This document shows positions 25,049 through 35,259 of a DNA stretch of 35,636 nt, piece by piece. Source of the DNA: Okeania sp. KiyG1. GTDB taxonomy: Bacteria > Cyanobacteriota > Cyanobacteriia > Cyanobacteriales > Microcoleaceae. The position numbers were made by a program, and so were the translations under genes. Each line of letters starts with the position of its first letter. Position 1 is the stretch's first letter. The stretch spans positions 1-35,636 of the forward strand of contig NZ_BLZO01000158.1 in assembly GCF_014132355.1 (NCBI RefSeq), read 5' to 3'. The notes under the pieces were generated by a model that did no database searches, was not told the DNA's origin, and saw only the letters and a list, made by a program, of their open reading frames with translations.

Positions 25049-27244
25049 AGTCCCGTTATTTTTCTCACCGCAAAAAATCAAATTTCTGACTTAGTAAGAG
25101 GTTACAATGTAGGGGCAAATGATTTTATTACTAAACCTTTTTCTAAAGGGGAATTATTAGCACGAATCAAAACTCATATTAGCTTAAAAAAGAAAAATCA
25201 GGAAGTTCAAGAGCAGCGTCTACGAGCTGAAATTGCTGAAATTGAAACATTAATTTCCTTATCTCAAGCTCGTCTATTATCTGATGATTGGTTAGGTTCT
25301 TTGGATGCTGTTGTTCAAGCGGGTAAAAAGTTACATAATGTGCAAGTTTTACCCGATCTGAAAATGAAAGTAACTTGCCAACTTAGACAAGTAGTTGACA
25401 ACATCTCAGAGAAAAGTCGTTTCCAATTTCATACAGCTAAAGTTAACAAAATTATCTTTAGTCCAGATGGTCAAACTTTAGCCTCAGCTAGCAATGATGG
25501 TACAGTAAAACTCTGCCGATTAGATGATAATTCAATAGTTACTCTTGAAGGTCATAATAATCCAGTGACTAGCGTTGGTTTCAGTTTCGATAGTCAAATA
25601 TTAGCTTCTGCAAGTCAAGACAATACAGTAAAACTCTGGAGATTAGATGGTACTGAACTAGGAACTTTTCAAAATAAGGGAAATAAAGTAATTTTTTCTC
25701 CTAATGAAAAAATATTAGCTTCAACTAGGGAAGGAACAATAAAGTTTTGGCAAATAGATGGTACGGAATTGCAAATTACCTCTGATTTAAAAGTAATAGA
25801 AGACTTAAGTTTTAGTTCATTGGAACAGATTTTAGTTTGTGCTACTGAAGAGGGTATTAAACTGTGTCAATTAAACAATCCTAATATACTAAGCATTCAT
25901 TCCGATCAAGAGTGGGTAACAAATATTAGTTTTAGTTCTAATGGAAAAAGTTTAGTTTCTGCCAGTCAAGATGGTGTAATAAAACTCTGGCATTGCAATG
26001 ATGGTAAATTAGAAGAACGGGAAAGTTTTCCAGCACATAAAGAGTCAATAACTAGCCTAATAATTAGTCCTAATGGCGATAAATTTGCCTCAAGCAGCGA
26101 AGATAGAACAGTTAAAATATGGGATTTACAAGGCAATATAATTAATACGTTTAGAGGTCACAGATACAAAATTACAAGTCTTTGTTTTCATCCCAATAAT
26201 CAAATTCTAGCTTCTGCTGATAATAGTGGTGCAGTAAAATTATGGAGTTTAAGAGATAATAAATCACCAACTTTTTGTAATCATAAAAGCAAAATTACAA
26301 ATGTTAAATTTAGTCCGGATGGTAAAACTCTTGCTTCTGCTGATGAGCATGGGAATATCAAATTCTGGCAAACAGATGGAACAGAACTTGAAAACCATCA
26401 AAATTATAAGAAAAAAATAACCGCTCTTAGTTTTCATCCAAATAGCAAAATTATTGCTTTCAGTGATGATGATGGTAATGTTGAATTTTTATCATTAAAT
26501 AAGAGTGAAATACTAATACCTATACATCAAGATTTCGGAATTACTAGCTTAAATTATTTTGGTTCTGATGGTAAATTTATAGCCTTGACTCAAGAGAATG
26601 GTAGTCTTGAAATTTTTGACCAAGATGGTAACTCATTAGATTTCAAGAGACATGGCGATCGAATTATTTGTATGGATGTTAGTTCCAATAATCATACTTT
26701 AGCCACTGTTGGTGCAGATAATAAAATAAAAATCTGGGATTTCAAAGATAATAAACTATTAGAAAAATTCTCTTTTTCAACTAATAGTAGCCTGACTAAA
26801 ATTAGCTTTAGTCCTGATGGAAAAATCCTTGCTTCAGCTAGTGAAGATTGTACTATCAAACTTTGGAATCTTAATGGTGAAGAATTAGCAATTTTCAAAG
26901 GACACAGCAAAACTATTACTAGCATCAGCTTTAGTCCCGACGGTCAAATTTTAGCCTCTGGTAGTAATGATAATACCATCAAATTGTGGAGTCTTATTAA
27001 TAGGACTGAAATATATACATTACAAGAGCATACCCAAGCAATTACAAGTATAGATTTTAGTCCTGATGGTCAAACTTTAGCATCTGCGAGTAATGATAAG
27101 ACAGTAATTCTGTGGAATTTGAATCTTGATGATTTACTACGTCGTGCTGATGAATGGTTACCTGAGCATTTAAACCTACATCCGCACGACAAAATTAAAG
27201 TCAAAAGTCAAAAGTCAAAAGTCAAAAGTAAGAATAAATTATAG
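25049..27244 (+). CDS. REC-WD40 protein, 5'-truncated
   Basis: The open frame begins right after a TAA at 25046. Its first residues, [19 protein letters not shown] and [20 protein letters not shown], are the last third of a response-regulator receiver domain, with the conserved Thr and Lys but without the phospho-Asp part. A charged coiled coil and linker ([19 protein letters not shown]) follow, then 14 WD40 repeats ([16 protein letters not shown]-type), enough for two seven-bladed propellers. The tail [10 protein letters not shown] is coded by heptamer repeats, and the stop lies in a MITE end. With no ATG, translation could begin at TTG 25301 (647 aa). The gene has lost its 5' part; it may be an expressed scaffold or a pseudogene. 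Confidence 0.75.
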   Translation, partial: SPVIFLTAKNQISDLVRGYNVGANDFITKPFSKGELLARIKTHISLKKKNQEVQEQRLRAEIAEIETLISLSQARLLSDDWLGSLDAVVQAGKKLHNVQVLPDLKMKVTCQLRQVVDNISEKSRFQFHTAKVNKIIFSPDGQTLASASNDGTVKLCRLDDNSIVTLEGHNNPVTSVGFSFDSQILASASQDNTVKLWRLDGTELGTFQNKGNKVIFSPNEKILASTREGTIKFWQIDGTELQITSDLKVIEDLSFSSLEQILVCATEEGIKLCQLNNPNILSIHSDQEWVTNISFSSNGKSLVSASQDGVIKLWHCNDGKLEERESFPAHKESITSLIISPNGDKFASSSEDRTVKIWDLQGNIINTFRGHRYKITSLCFHPNNQILASADNSGAVKLWSLRDNKSPTFCNHKSKITNVKFSPDGKTLASADEHGNIKFWQTDGTELENHQNYKKKITALSFHPNSKIIAFSDDDGNVEFLSLNKSEILIPIHQDFGITSLNYFGSDGKFIALTQENGSLEIFDQDGNSLDFKRHGDRIICMDVSSNNHTLATVGADNKIKIWDFKDNKLLEKFSFSTNSSLTKISFSPDGKILASASEDCTIKLWNLNGEELAIFKGHSKTITSISFSPDGQILASGSNDNTIKLWSLINRTEIYTLQEHTQAITSIDFSPDGQTLASASNDKTVILWNLNLDDLLRRADEWLPEHLNLHPHDKIKVKSQKSKVKSKNKL

Positions 27245-27478
27245 TGGTCAATAGGAGTCCACGATTCAATAAGTATTTATGCTTAATGTTTAACTGAGGA
27301 TTTGGCTCTTGATCGAGGTAAATGAAGATAATTTATATAGTATAAATACTTAAACAACCTCAGAATTTTATACTAATTTTTATGTTACACATTGAAGTGC
27401 GGAATGTAACATAATACATTTTGTCGTGCGGAATGTGGGATAAATACTTACTGAATCCTTTACTCCTATTGACCACTA
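27242..27478. repeat. 237-bp MITE of IS630/Tc1 type
   Basis: Terminal inverted repeats start TAGTGGTCAATAGGAGT and extend to about 40 bp (GATTCARTAAGTATTTA). TA flanks both ends (27240-27241 and 27479-27480), as expected of IS630/Tc1/mariner insertion. Inside, GTGCGGAATGT occurs twice. There is no transposase. The first three bases of the element are the TAG stop of the WD40 gene. Confidence 0.8.
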
Positions 27479-27482
27479 TAAT

Positions 27483-27585
27483 TTTCTTCTTACTTCTTAC
27501 TTCTTACTTCTTACTTCTTACTTCTTACTTCTTACTTCTTACTTTTGACTTTTGACTTTTGACTTTAATTTTGACTTTTGACTTC
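27483..27585. repeat. Heptamer arrays downstream of the NACHT gene
   Basis: (CTTCTTA)n then (TTTTGAC)n. The units are the same as those in the WD40 gene tail on the other side of the MITE, so the MITE may have inserted into one array. Confidence 0.8.
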
Positions 27586-27593
27586 GCACAGGG

Positions 27594-28946
27594 CTATATT
27601 TCAGTAAAATGTTTAAATAATAAATGATGAATAAATTGATAGCGATCGCCTACTTTTTGTAATAATAAACGACTCACAGCATAATTGAGAAAACGACGAT
27701 AATTCCAGGGAATATGCCCATTAAAAAATAGAATCATCCGTAGCACAAATTTTTTTAATCCCGGTAAACCAAATGCAATTCCAATAGCTACACCTCCCAT
27801 AGCGCCACAAATTAACCCTAGATATAAATCTAAGTCGAAAATTAAAGTAAAAATAAACCCAAAAATAAACCCCCAAAATAACACACTAATCAAATTAACA
27901 ATTAACTGATATGCCTGTAACTCGCCGTTAACATCTAACCAAGCTGGCCCTAGTTTTTCTATTGTAAATTCCTGAGTGTTATCTGCGGCCATTTGTTGTG
28001 CTAGCCATGCTAACCATCGTCTTGTATGTTCCGGCAGTGGCTCTCGGCCCCTAGAATACCAATTATAGTTATTCTCTCGTCCTAATTGACGACGAATATA
28101 AGCATTTAATAAATATTTTTCTCTTCCCTGTTGAGAACTAATTCTTCTCCAAGCAGCAATTAAAATTTCCTCATAAGCCAAAGTCATCATACTTAACATT
28201 AATGGTATTTCAGCTAAGTTTAATAACTCTGGTTCATCCTGAAGATAATGCCAAAGTTCTCTACTACGAGCTGCTAATAAATAATCTTGAATCTGACCCG
28301 TTGTTAAAGGCTGTAATAATACAGCAGCATTTAATTTAAACTTAGTCCGACAATTTTTATAAGTGGCAAAACTACTACAAATAACTAAGTCCTTTGGTTG
28401 CAAATATACTGATAATTTATTAATTTCTTCTAAACAATTTTTAGATAATTCTGGAGATACTCGATCAAATCCATCTATTAGAAGGGACAAATGTTGATTT
28501 TCTAGCCAATTTCTAATGACTTTTTTGGGGATCTTGTACTTAAATTTAATTTGATTAACTAACCAATCTAAAATATCCTGATTTTTATTTTGCCATGTCG
28601 AAAGGTCTAATAATACTGGGATTGATGTTTGTGGTTCTTTTTCCGCCCGAATTACTAGCTTTCTAGCTAATTCTAGTAAAGTTGTAGTTTTTCCACCCCC
28701 AGGATTTCCTAATATAAGTAATTTTCCTTTCATTTTGTCAAAAACTTGGATAATGCTTATTTTTGCTGGTAGTTGAAAACTAGGGCGCTTTCCTACTTTA
28801 ACTTCTATATCCCAAGAACGTTTTAATTGTTGGGGGGGTCGCTGACGAACAAGATTAACTATCACTGCATGGTGTAGAGACTGCGATCGCAATTGCAGAA
28901 CTTCTCTTTTAACTATGTTTAATATTTTATCGCGATTTCTTTGCAC
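27594..28946 (-). CDS. NACHT-family STAND ATPase with C-terminal membrane helices
   Basis: This 450-aa protein has the usual NACHT order: a short N-terminal segment (RPPQQLKRSWDIEVK), a Walker A ILGNPGGGKTTTLLELA (about residues 78-94), IPVLLDLSTW, Walker B LSLLIDGFDRV (about 152-162), ICSSFATY (sensor region, where many members have CSR), LQPLTTGQIQDYL, and IPLMLSMMTLAY. Two or three hydrophobic helices follow (VNLISVLFWGFIFGFIFTLI, LGLICGAMGGVAIGIAFGL), with the conserved end RFLNYAVSRLLLQKVGDRYQFIHHLLFKHF. This architecture is common in cyanobacteria. NACHT ATPases act as regulated oligomerising switches in signalling or phage defence. The role here is unknown; no effector domain is fused. 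It is convergent with the WD40 gene. Confidence 0.85.
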   Translation of the reverse strand: MQRNRDKILNIVKREVLQLRSQSLHHAVIVNLVRQRPPQQLKRSWDIEVKVGKRPSFQLPAKISIIQVFDKMKGKLLILGNPGGGKTTTLLELARKLVIRAEKEPQTSIPVLLDLSTWQNKNQDILDWLVNQIKFKYKIPKKVIRNWLENQHLSLLIDGFDRVSPELSKNCLEEINKLSVYLQPKDLVICSSFATYKNCRTKFKLNAAVLLQPLTTGQIQDYLLAARSRELWHYLQDEPELLNLAEIPLMLSMMTLAYEEILIAAWRRISSQQGREKYLLNAYIRRQLGRENNYNWYSRGREPLPEHTRRWLAWLAQQMAADNTQEFTIEKLGPAWLDVNGELQAYQLIVNLISVLFWGFIFGFIFTLIFDLDLYLGLICGAMGGVAIGIAFGLPGLKKFVLRMILFFNGHIPWNYRRFLNYAVSRLLLQKVGDRYQFIHHLLFKHFTEI

Positions 28947-29251
28947 CTTCGTATATTTCTATTGTTAGATGATTTAGTTAGCTGTTATCTTAATACCGTT
29001 TCACGGAAGTCATGCATCGAGTGCTAATTGGCGAGGTCTCCTACGGGACACCTACTGTGCGGAAGTAATTCTGCACACAGCCCCTCCAGAATGTAAGACG
29101 CACATCTGACAGTCAAAAGTCAAAAGTCAAAAGAGCGTTAAAATATTAACAGCATATATCTGTCTGAATAGCTGATAGTGATACTTGTGATAAAAATGCA
29201 AATTAGCCAAGAAAGTGAACATAAAATCTAGTTTATAAAGGGGTGAAAATT
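28947..29251. other. Short intergenic region
   Basis: It contains GTGCGGAAGTAATTCTGCAC (palindrome, about 29057), a (GTCAAAA)n triplet at 29113-29132, and AT-rich DNA that should hold promoters for the two divergent genes. AAAGGGG at about 29238 is the ribosome site of the next gene. Confidence 0.4.
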
Positions 29252-30019
29252 ATGTCATTCAACATAGGACAACTAATCGTTACAGGAATAACTGGCCTTG
29301 CTACTGCTACCTCTGTTGCTTATTTCACAATTCAGTCTGATTCGTCACAATTTACTACTAATTTTTTACAGACAGAAAAATTGAATAGCAACCTAGTTTC
29401 ACTGGCTCCTAAACATCAACTAAAATCTTCATATTTAACTCCTAATTCCTCAAATTTAGTTAGTCAAAATTTTAGTCCAGTTGTGATTACACCACCAACA
29501 TCGGGGTGTAAAATTAGTATGGCCATAGTAGACGACCCTGAGCCACCTCTGAATGTTCGTAGCAGTCCAGAAGTTAGAGAAGGCAATAAAGTTGCTCAAC
29601 TTAACAATAATACCTTTGTTTCTGTCGCAGATGAAAAATATGGATGGCTACGAATTACTGAGCCAGTTATAGGTTGGGTTGCCAAGAACCGAACTCGTAG
29701 CACTTGTGCCAGAGTAGATAAGACTATTACTTTTTCCCCAGAAAGTGACACAGCTATTGTTAGAGGGGAGATGATTGGTACTGGTAGTCATAGCTATCGG
29801 GTCAGGATGCTCCAGGGTCAGACCATGACTATCAAAAATTCTGGGGATGTATTTCCGGCAATTATTAGTCCTGATGGCCAACTTATGGCAAGGGAACCTA
29901 ATATTGAAGGTAATGAAAATAAATGGACACATACTATGCCTATCAGTGGAGTATATACTTTGGAATTCGATTCTAATTTCCGTGGATTTGAATATGAATT
30001 TTTAGTAGAAATTAAATAA
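29252..30019 (+). CDS. Secreted SH3b-domain protein with PPC-like C-terminus
   Basis: The start is taken as ATG 29252 (MSFNIGQLIVTGITGLATAT), eight nt after GGGG; a GTG three codons earlier is too close to that site. The 255-aa protein has an N-terminal hydrophobic export segment and a Ser/Asn-rich spacer. It then has a bacterial SH3 domain at about residues 85-150 (PPLNVRSSPEVREGNKVAQL, DEKYGWLRI, GWVAKNRTRSTC). The last 95 residues (GTGSHSYRVRMLQGQTMTI, ISPDGQLM, GVYTLEFDSN, YEFLVEI) resemble the PPC/pre-peptidase C-terminal beta-sandwich. It probably binds cell wall or exopolymer outside the cytoplasm. The ligand is unknown. Confidence 0.75.
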   Translation: MSFNIGQLIVTGITGLATATSVAYFTIQSDSSQFTTNFLQTEKLNSNLVSLAPKHQLKSSYLTPNSSNLVSQNFSPVVITPPTSGCKISMAIVDDPEPPLNVRSSPEVREGNKVAQLNNNTFVSVADEKYGWLRITEPVIGWVAKNRTRSTCARVDKTITFSPESDTAIVRGEMIGTGSHSYRVRMLQGQTMTIKNSGDVFPAIISPDGQLMAREPNIEGNENKWTHTMPISGVYTLEFDSNFRGFEYEFLVEIK

Positions 30020-30750
30020 AATAGTTCAAGAATTTAGAATGCGCGAATTTAGAATTTAGAATTACCTCTTCTTATAAATAAGAGGATTGGATCAAAGGAT
30101 TTTTTTTCCTTTTTCCCCATGAATGGAGAGACTTTATACCTGAATTTTTCGGTAATAGGGAATTGATAAATATTTGCTACAAATAGCTAGGATATTTCTT
30201 AGGAGTCAACCCACCCCTAACCCCTCCCAGGAGCGGAGGGGAAGTCAGTCGGACCGAGTCACACGGGAATGGGTTTAATACCATTTTTTAGGGTGTAAAT
30301 TATCTTTTTTGTCAAAGAGATGTCTGCTGCAAAGTCTTTTTACCGCTCTTACTATGCGTAACATTCTTTTTTTCAAATTGGTATAATACAGCGGTTTAAT
30401 GATGAATAAACCACAATCATACTGACTCCTTACTCATTACTCATTACTCATTACTCATTACTCATTACTCATTACTCCTTACTCATTACTCCTACAACAG
30501 TTTTGTGGTCTACTCAACTGAAAAGCACTGTAGGGAACAGGGAACAGAGATTTGTAGCAAGTATTTATCAAACTGCTGTAATAATTATTGTTTTAGTAGG
30601 GTTTGATTGTCCTGTTCGGGTAATGGTGAAGACATATATTTTTTAATTTCTCCCCACACTCCCCACACCTCCCACACCTCCCACACCTCCCACACTCCCC
30701 ATCCCCCCATCTCCCCATCTCCTCATCCCCCCATCTCCCCATCTCCCCAC
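30020..30750. other. Intergenic region of repeats
   Basis: R6 (30044-30155) is a TTCGGTAA-family copy (CCTCTTCTTATAAATAAGAGG, CCCCATGAATGGAGAG). 30208-30240 is the CCCACCCCTAACCCCTCCC palindrome family. 30425-30492 is (TACTCAT)n. 30652-30750 is pyrimidine-rich (CCCACACCT)n and (CCCCATCT)n low complexity. A short ORF here is only repeat sequence. No gene is supported. Confidence 0.6.
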
Positions 30751-33700
30751 TCAATAAATGGGGATTTTAATTATAAATTCTGTGCCTTTTCCTAAAGCAG
30801 AAATACATTCTAATTTCCCCTTGTGATGTTCAACAATAACTTGATAGCTAATTGCTAAACCTAATCCTGTACCTTGACCCACTGGTTTTGTGGTATAGAA
30901 AGGGTCAAATATGTGCTTTTGTACTGCTTCACTCATACCCATGCCATTGTCAGCTATCCTAATTATTACTTGATTTTCTGTTTCTATCTCTGTAGTAATA
31001 GTAATTTGAGGAAGGGAATTGCTCGATTCTTTTCTCATTGGTTGTAATGCATCAATAGCATTACCAATAATATTCATAAATGTCTGATTTAGTTCCCCGG
31101 GATAGCATCTTACTTTGGGTAATTGACCGTAATTTTTAACAACTTTAATTTCCAATTCATGGAGTTTAGCTTTGAGATTATTTTGGAGAATCATCAGAGT
31201 AGAATCTATCCCTTCATGTATATCTACATTCTTTACTTCTGATTCATCAAGACGAGAAAAATTGCGTAAAGATTCTACAATTTTTTTAATTCGATTAGCT
31301 CCTATTTTCATAGAAGTTAGTATTTTGGGCAAATCTGCAACTAAAAAATCTAACTCTACTTCTTCTATAATATCTGTTACTTCTGGAACAGGTTCTGGAT
31401 AATATTGCTGATATACTTGAATTACATTTAATAAGTTTTCAGCATATTCTTGAGTATGGTCTAGATTGCCATAAATAAAGTTGACTGGGTTATTAATTTC
31501 GTGAGCTATTCCTGCCACTAACTGTCCTAAAGAAGACATTTTTTCTGTTTGAATTAGTTGGGTTTGAGTCCGTTTTAATTTTTTTAAAGTTTGAGCGAGA
31601 CGTTGATTTTTTTCGTTTAATTCTTGGGTGCGTTGCTCTACTTTTTGTTCTAAAGTATCGTAAAGCAAGGCATTTTCTAGGGAAATTGCTGCTTGGGTTG
31701 TAATCATTTCTAATAGTTGTATCCTTTCAGGTGTAAATGCTCCTTTGATTAAGTTGTTTTCTAAGTAGATAATACCGATGAATTTTCCTTGGTTGGCGAT
31801 AGGAGTACATAATATAGATTGAGGTTGCTGTAGTTTAAAATATGGGTCATTTCTCCATGTTGCTTCTGTAGTTGCATCGTCTAATACCTGGAATTTTTGA
31901 GTTCGCCAGACATAGTTAATTAATGCTTGGGGTAACTCTTGAGTTGCTGAAATGGGTATGACCGGACGCTCAAAATTTTGTAAATACTGCTGAGGATCTA
32001 CAACATGAGTTATTGCTTCTAGAATTAACTGCTGTTCTTTGAGTAGGATGAGAGCGCATTTTTGGGCACCAGCATTTTCCATCATCAGTCGAATTAATGT
32101 TGAGAGCAAGTTTTCGAGTTTTACTTCTCCAGACAGAGTTTGGTAAGCTTTGAGTACAGTTGATAGATCGAGGATGTTTTCCCTGTTAGTGCTTTGTATC
32201 TGGGAAGTTGCCAGGGAGTTGCTATTTTCTGAAGGTCTAAGAAAAACTGATGCTAGTAGTTGTGGGTAGCGTTTTTCTAAATCTGTGACTTTTGTTACTG
32301 CTCCCCAATTAACATATCCATAGTAAGCTTCTAACATATAGGTTTGGGCAATTTTTGTTTTACCCCACTCCAGATAAAATTTAGCACAGAGTTCATTTGC
32401 GAGAGCTACTTCTTGGATATATTTGTTTTCTGTGGCGAGGGCGATCGCTTGTTCGTAAGCTTCAATAGCTTCGAGTTTTTCTCCGAGTATTCTATGTTTT
32501 TCTGCTGCTATTAAATAATATTTGTGGGAGTGGTTTGCGGGTGCGTGTTGTGCCCAGAATTTGATTTTTGCCTCATTAGTATTGACCTCTTCTAGTATTT
32601 GCTTTTTTTCTGCAACTCCTGCTTCTGAGTAATAAGCTAATTTAGCTAGTGAGCTATAAAAGAAATATACAGGAAAATAAAATAACCCAGTTACACCGTT
32701 AACATATTCTCCTGCCAGAATTGCATAATCTTTTGAGTTTTGAAAATTTCCCAAGAAATAGGACAGAATTAATTTATTGAAGTAGATTTGAAATAAAGCA
32801 TAGCGGTCGTTAATATTTTCATAGAAAGGAATAAATTTTGTCTCATTAAAAGCACTGCCTGATAATAATGTAGGATTTTCTGTATACCCAAGTAAATTCA
32901 GCACAGCTTGACGATAGATCTGATTATAGTAGTAGGCATTTTCTTGTTTTATTTGTTTTAGAGAATTGCTATAATTTGCTATTTCTGGTTCTAGTTTCTC
33001 TAGAGATATACCTGCTAAGTAAGAGTAACAACAATAATGATGAATACCATAAGCAGTAAACTCTAAATCTCCCGTTTCTAAACCAATTTTATAAGTTTCG
33101 AGCAAATGAGGAAAAGTTTCTTGAATATGGACTTTCCAATTTTCTATGCAATTGTAAACAATTTGAAATACTCTGGTTTTCTGGTCTTTACTATGAAATT
33201 TTTCTAGTAGCTCACAAGCAAGTATTCCAAACTTATATCCAGTATCAATATCTTGTTCTACACCACATAAAAGCAAACCATAAGTAGCACAACTAAAAGC
33301 AAATAATGGAGAAATTCCTGATTTGAGAGAGAGATTAATTTCTGCACATATAATTAGCGGTAGTAACTCTGGTTTTCCAAGAAATGTCAGAGTAATAATT
33401 GATGATAAAATCTGCATTGCTGCTAATTTTTGTTGGTCTTGCAACAATGGTAAATCAATCAATTCTGAAATATTTTTTCCTTTCAATTTTTCCTTAGTTG
33501 TTTGTAAGTATTCTTGAATATATGATTGAGTTGGATTTGCAGGAAAGCTAATACCAAGAAGTTCTAAAACAGATAAACCAATAGTTAAAGCTTCTTGCAG
33601 TTTACTCTGAGCTATGCCAGCTTGAATTTTAATTTCATAAACTTTGACTTTTTCCAGGAGCGTATTAGCTTTTTCTAATACAATATCAATCAACTTCTCC

Positions 33701-35259
33701 ATTTCTTCAAATTCACCATTCAAGTAGGTAGCTTCTGCTACTTCTTCATATAGTGCAAGTGTGAGTTTATATTGAGTTGACCAACTATTTTTAGTTAGTA
33801 GATTTATCCCTGTATTAAAATAAGATATTGCTGTTTTATAAGCGGTAGATACTTTAGCCTTAATTCCCGCTTTTAAATTTAAACTTGCTAACTTTTCCCT
33901 AGCTTCTGCTTCTGTAATTAATTCCACACCATAATTAAGTTGATTGACAATTTCAAATATTTTTTCTTCTAGTTGGTCACTCGCCGTATTGTTTAACAGT
34001 AGCATCCCAATTTTTAGATGAATTTCTTGTTTTTTTTGTTCAGGAATTAGACTATAAGCTGCTTGTTGAACCCGGTCGTGGATAAAATGATAAATAGGTG
34101 TTTGTAAATCAGTTATTTCAGGAAAATTATCGTCGTTTTCTCCCTGATAAAATTTATAGATTTCATCCTCTGGCAATATCAATCCTTCTGCTAAAGCATC
34201 CCATAAACATAAAGCAGTTTCAGACAGAGATTTTTCTGATACAATAGATAGAGTTTTCAAATCAAAATGGTTACTAATACAAGCAGCTAATTGCAATATT
34301 TCCTGAGTTGAAGGGGGTAATTTTTGTATTTGGGCAGCCATTAATTCTATTACATCTCCCCTAGCTGCCAAATTTTTAATTTCTGGCAAATTGAACAACC
34401 ATTTCTCCTGTCGATCGTGATAAAAAATTAATCCTTCTTTGTGCAAGGAATTGATAAATTGATTGCTAAAAAAAGGATTACCTTGAGTTTTTTGATAAAT
34501 CTGTTCTGTAAGTAGCAGTGATTCCTGTGGAGAATAATTGACAGTATCAGCAACTAAATTATTGAGTGCTGACTGACTCAAAGGAGTGAGAATAATTTGA
34601 TTAACAACAGCACCTATTTCTTTGATTTCCTCAACGGTCAAGAGCAAAGGATGCCCAGCACTTACTTCATTATCTCGATAAGCTCCTATCAGTAATAAAT
34701 AGTTAATATCAATTTTTTCCATGACCAACTTCATCAACTTCAACGAAGCTAAATCTGCCCATTGTAAATCATCGAGAAATATTACTAAAGGATGTTCAGC
34801 TTGAGCAAATACAGAGATAAAGTTTGATAGTAATAAATTGAAGCGATTTTCTGCTGCACTTGGAGATAATTCCGTGGCTGGAGGTTGCTTGCCAATCAAT
34901 AATTCTAATTCGGGAATTACATCAATTATAACCTGTGCTTCCTCTCCTAATACTTGCTGTAATTCAGTAGCGATCGCTTGTAACTTTTCTTCTGGTTCGC
35001 TTAAAATTTGCTTAATCAATTCTTGAAAAGCATTTAACCAAGCAGAAAAAGGAATATTTCGTTGAAATTGGTCAAACTTTCCAGAAATAAAATAACCTCG
35101 TTTCTTGAGAATAGGTTTGTGAATTTCATTAACTAATGCTGATTTCCCAATACCAGAAAATCCCCCGACCAACATCAACTCTATTTGAGATATATCTGGG
35201 TCACAAATACGGTAAAAAGTTGTTAATAATATCTCTATTTCTTGTTCTCGTCCATAAAG
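30751..35259 (-). CDS. AAA-TPR-GAF-histidine kinase part of a hybrid multi-kinase
   Basis: About 1,500 aa are read from a frame open from 35259; an internal ATG at 35178 gives 1,475 aa. Domains in order, in 1,475-aa numbering: AAA/ORC-like ATPase (GGFSGIGKS at 5-13, Walker B LVIFLDDLQWAD near 130-140), a long helical TPR-like region (about 430-960), GAF (about 1010-1170), coiled coil, HisKA with LVAGIAHEINNPVNFI (H-box), and HATPase with N-box NIIGNAIDAL, G1 IADNGMGM and G2 GTGLGLAIS. It should autophosphorylate at the H-box His in response to ligands of the upstream modules. Relatives fuse this to an N-terminal Ser/Thr kinase; here that part is in the next frame (35260-35636). No response regulator is adjacent. 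Confidence 0.9.
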   Translation of the reverse strand, partial: LYGREQEIEILLTTFYRICDPDISQIELMLVGGFSGIGKSALVNEIHKPILKKRGYFISGKFDQFQRNIPFSAWLNAFQELIKQILSEPEEKLQAIATELQQVLGEEAQVIIDVIPELELLIGKQPPATELSPSAAENRFNLLLSNFISVFAQAEHPLVIFLDDLQWADLASLKLMKLVMEKIDINYLLLIGAYRDNEVSAGHPLLLTVEEIKEIGAVVNQIILTPLSQSALNNLVADTVNYSPQESLLLTEQIYQKTQGNPFFSNQFINSLHKEGLIFYHDRQEKWLFNLPEIKNLAARGDVIELMAAQIQKLPPSTQEILQLAACISNHFDLKTLSIVSEKSLSETALCLWDALAEGLILPEDEIYKFYQGENDDNFPEITDLQTPIYHFIHDRVQQAAYSLIPEQKKQEIHLKIGMLLLNNTASDQLEEKIFEIVNQLNYGVELITEAEAREKLASLNLKAGIKAKVSTAYKTAISYFNTGINLLTKNSWSTQYKLTLALYEEVAEATYLNGEFEEMEKLIDIVLEKANTLLEKVKVYEIKIQAGIAQSKLQEALTIGLSVLELLGISFPANPTQSYIQEYLQTTKEKLKGKNISELIDLPLLQDQQKLAAMQILSSIITLTFLGKPELLPLIICAEINLSLKSGISPLFAFSCATYGLLLCGVEQDIDTGYKFGILACELLEKFHSKDQKTRVFQIVYNCIENWKVHIQETFPHLLETYKIGLETGDLEFTAYGIHHYCCYSYLAGISLEKLEPEIANYSNSLKQIKQENAYYYNQIYRQAVLNLLGYTENPTLLSGSAFNETKFIPFYENINDRYALFQIYFNKLILSYFLGNFQNSKDYAILAGEYVNGVTGLFYFPVYFFYSSLAKLAYYSEAGVAEKKQILEEVNTNEAKIKFWAQHAPANHSHKYYLIAAEKHRILGEKLEAIEAYEQAIALATENKYIQEVALANELCAKFYLEWGKTKIAQTYMLEAYYGYVNWGAVTKVTDLEKRYPQLLASVFLRPSENSNSLATSQIQSTNRENILDLSTVLKAYQTLSGEVKLENLLSTLIRLMMENAGAQKCALILLKEQQLILEAITHVVDPQQYLQNFERPVIPISATQELPQALINYVWRTQKFQVLDDATTEATWRNDPYFKLQQPQSILCTPIANQGKFIGIIYLENNLIKGAFTPERIQLLEMITTQAAISLENALLYDTLEQKVEQRTQELNEKNQRLAQTLKKLKRTQTQLIQTEKMSSLGQLVAGIAHEINNPVNFIYGNLDHTQEYAENLLNVIQVYQQYYPEPVPEVTDIIEEVELDFLVADLPKILTSMKIGANRIKKIVESLRNFSRLDESEVKNVDIHEGIDSTLMILQNNLKAKLHELEIKVVKNYGQLPKVRCYPGELNQTFMNIIGNAIDALQPMRKESSNSLPQITITTEIETENQVIIRIADNGMGMSEAVQKHIFDPFYTTKPVGQGTGLGLAISYQVIVEHHKGKLECISALGKGTEFIIKIPIY

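Noticed and set aside
30607-30795. 62-aa plus-strand ORF
   Set aside because: It is a translation of CCCACACCT and CCCCATCT low-complexity repeats.
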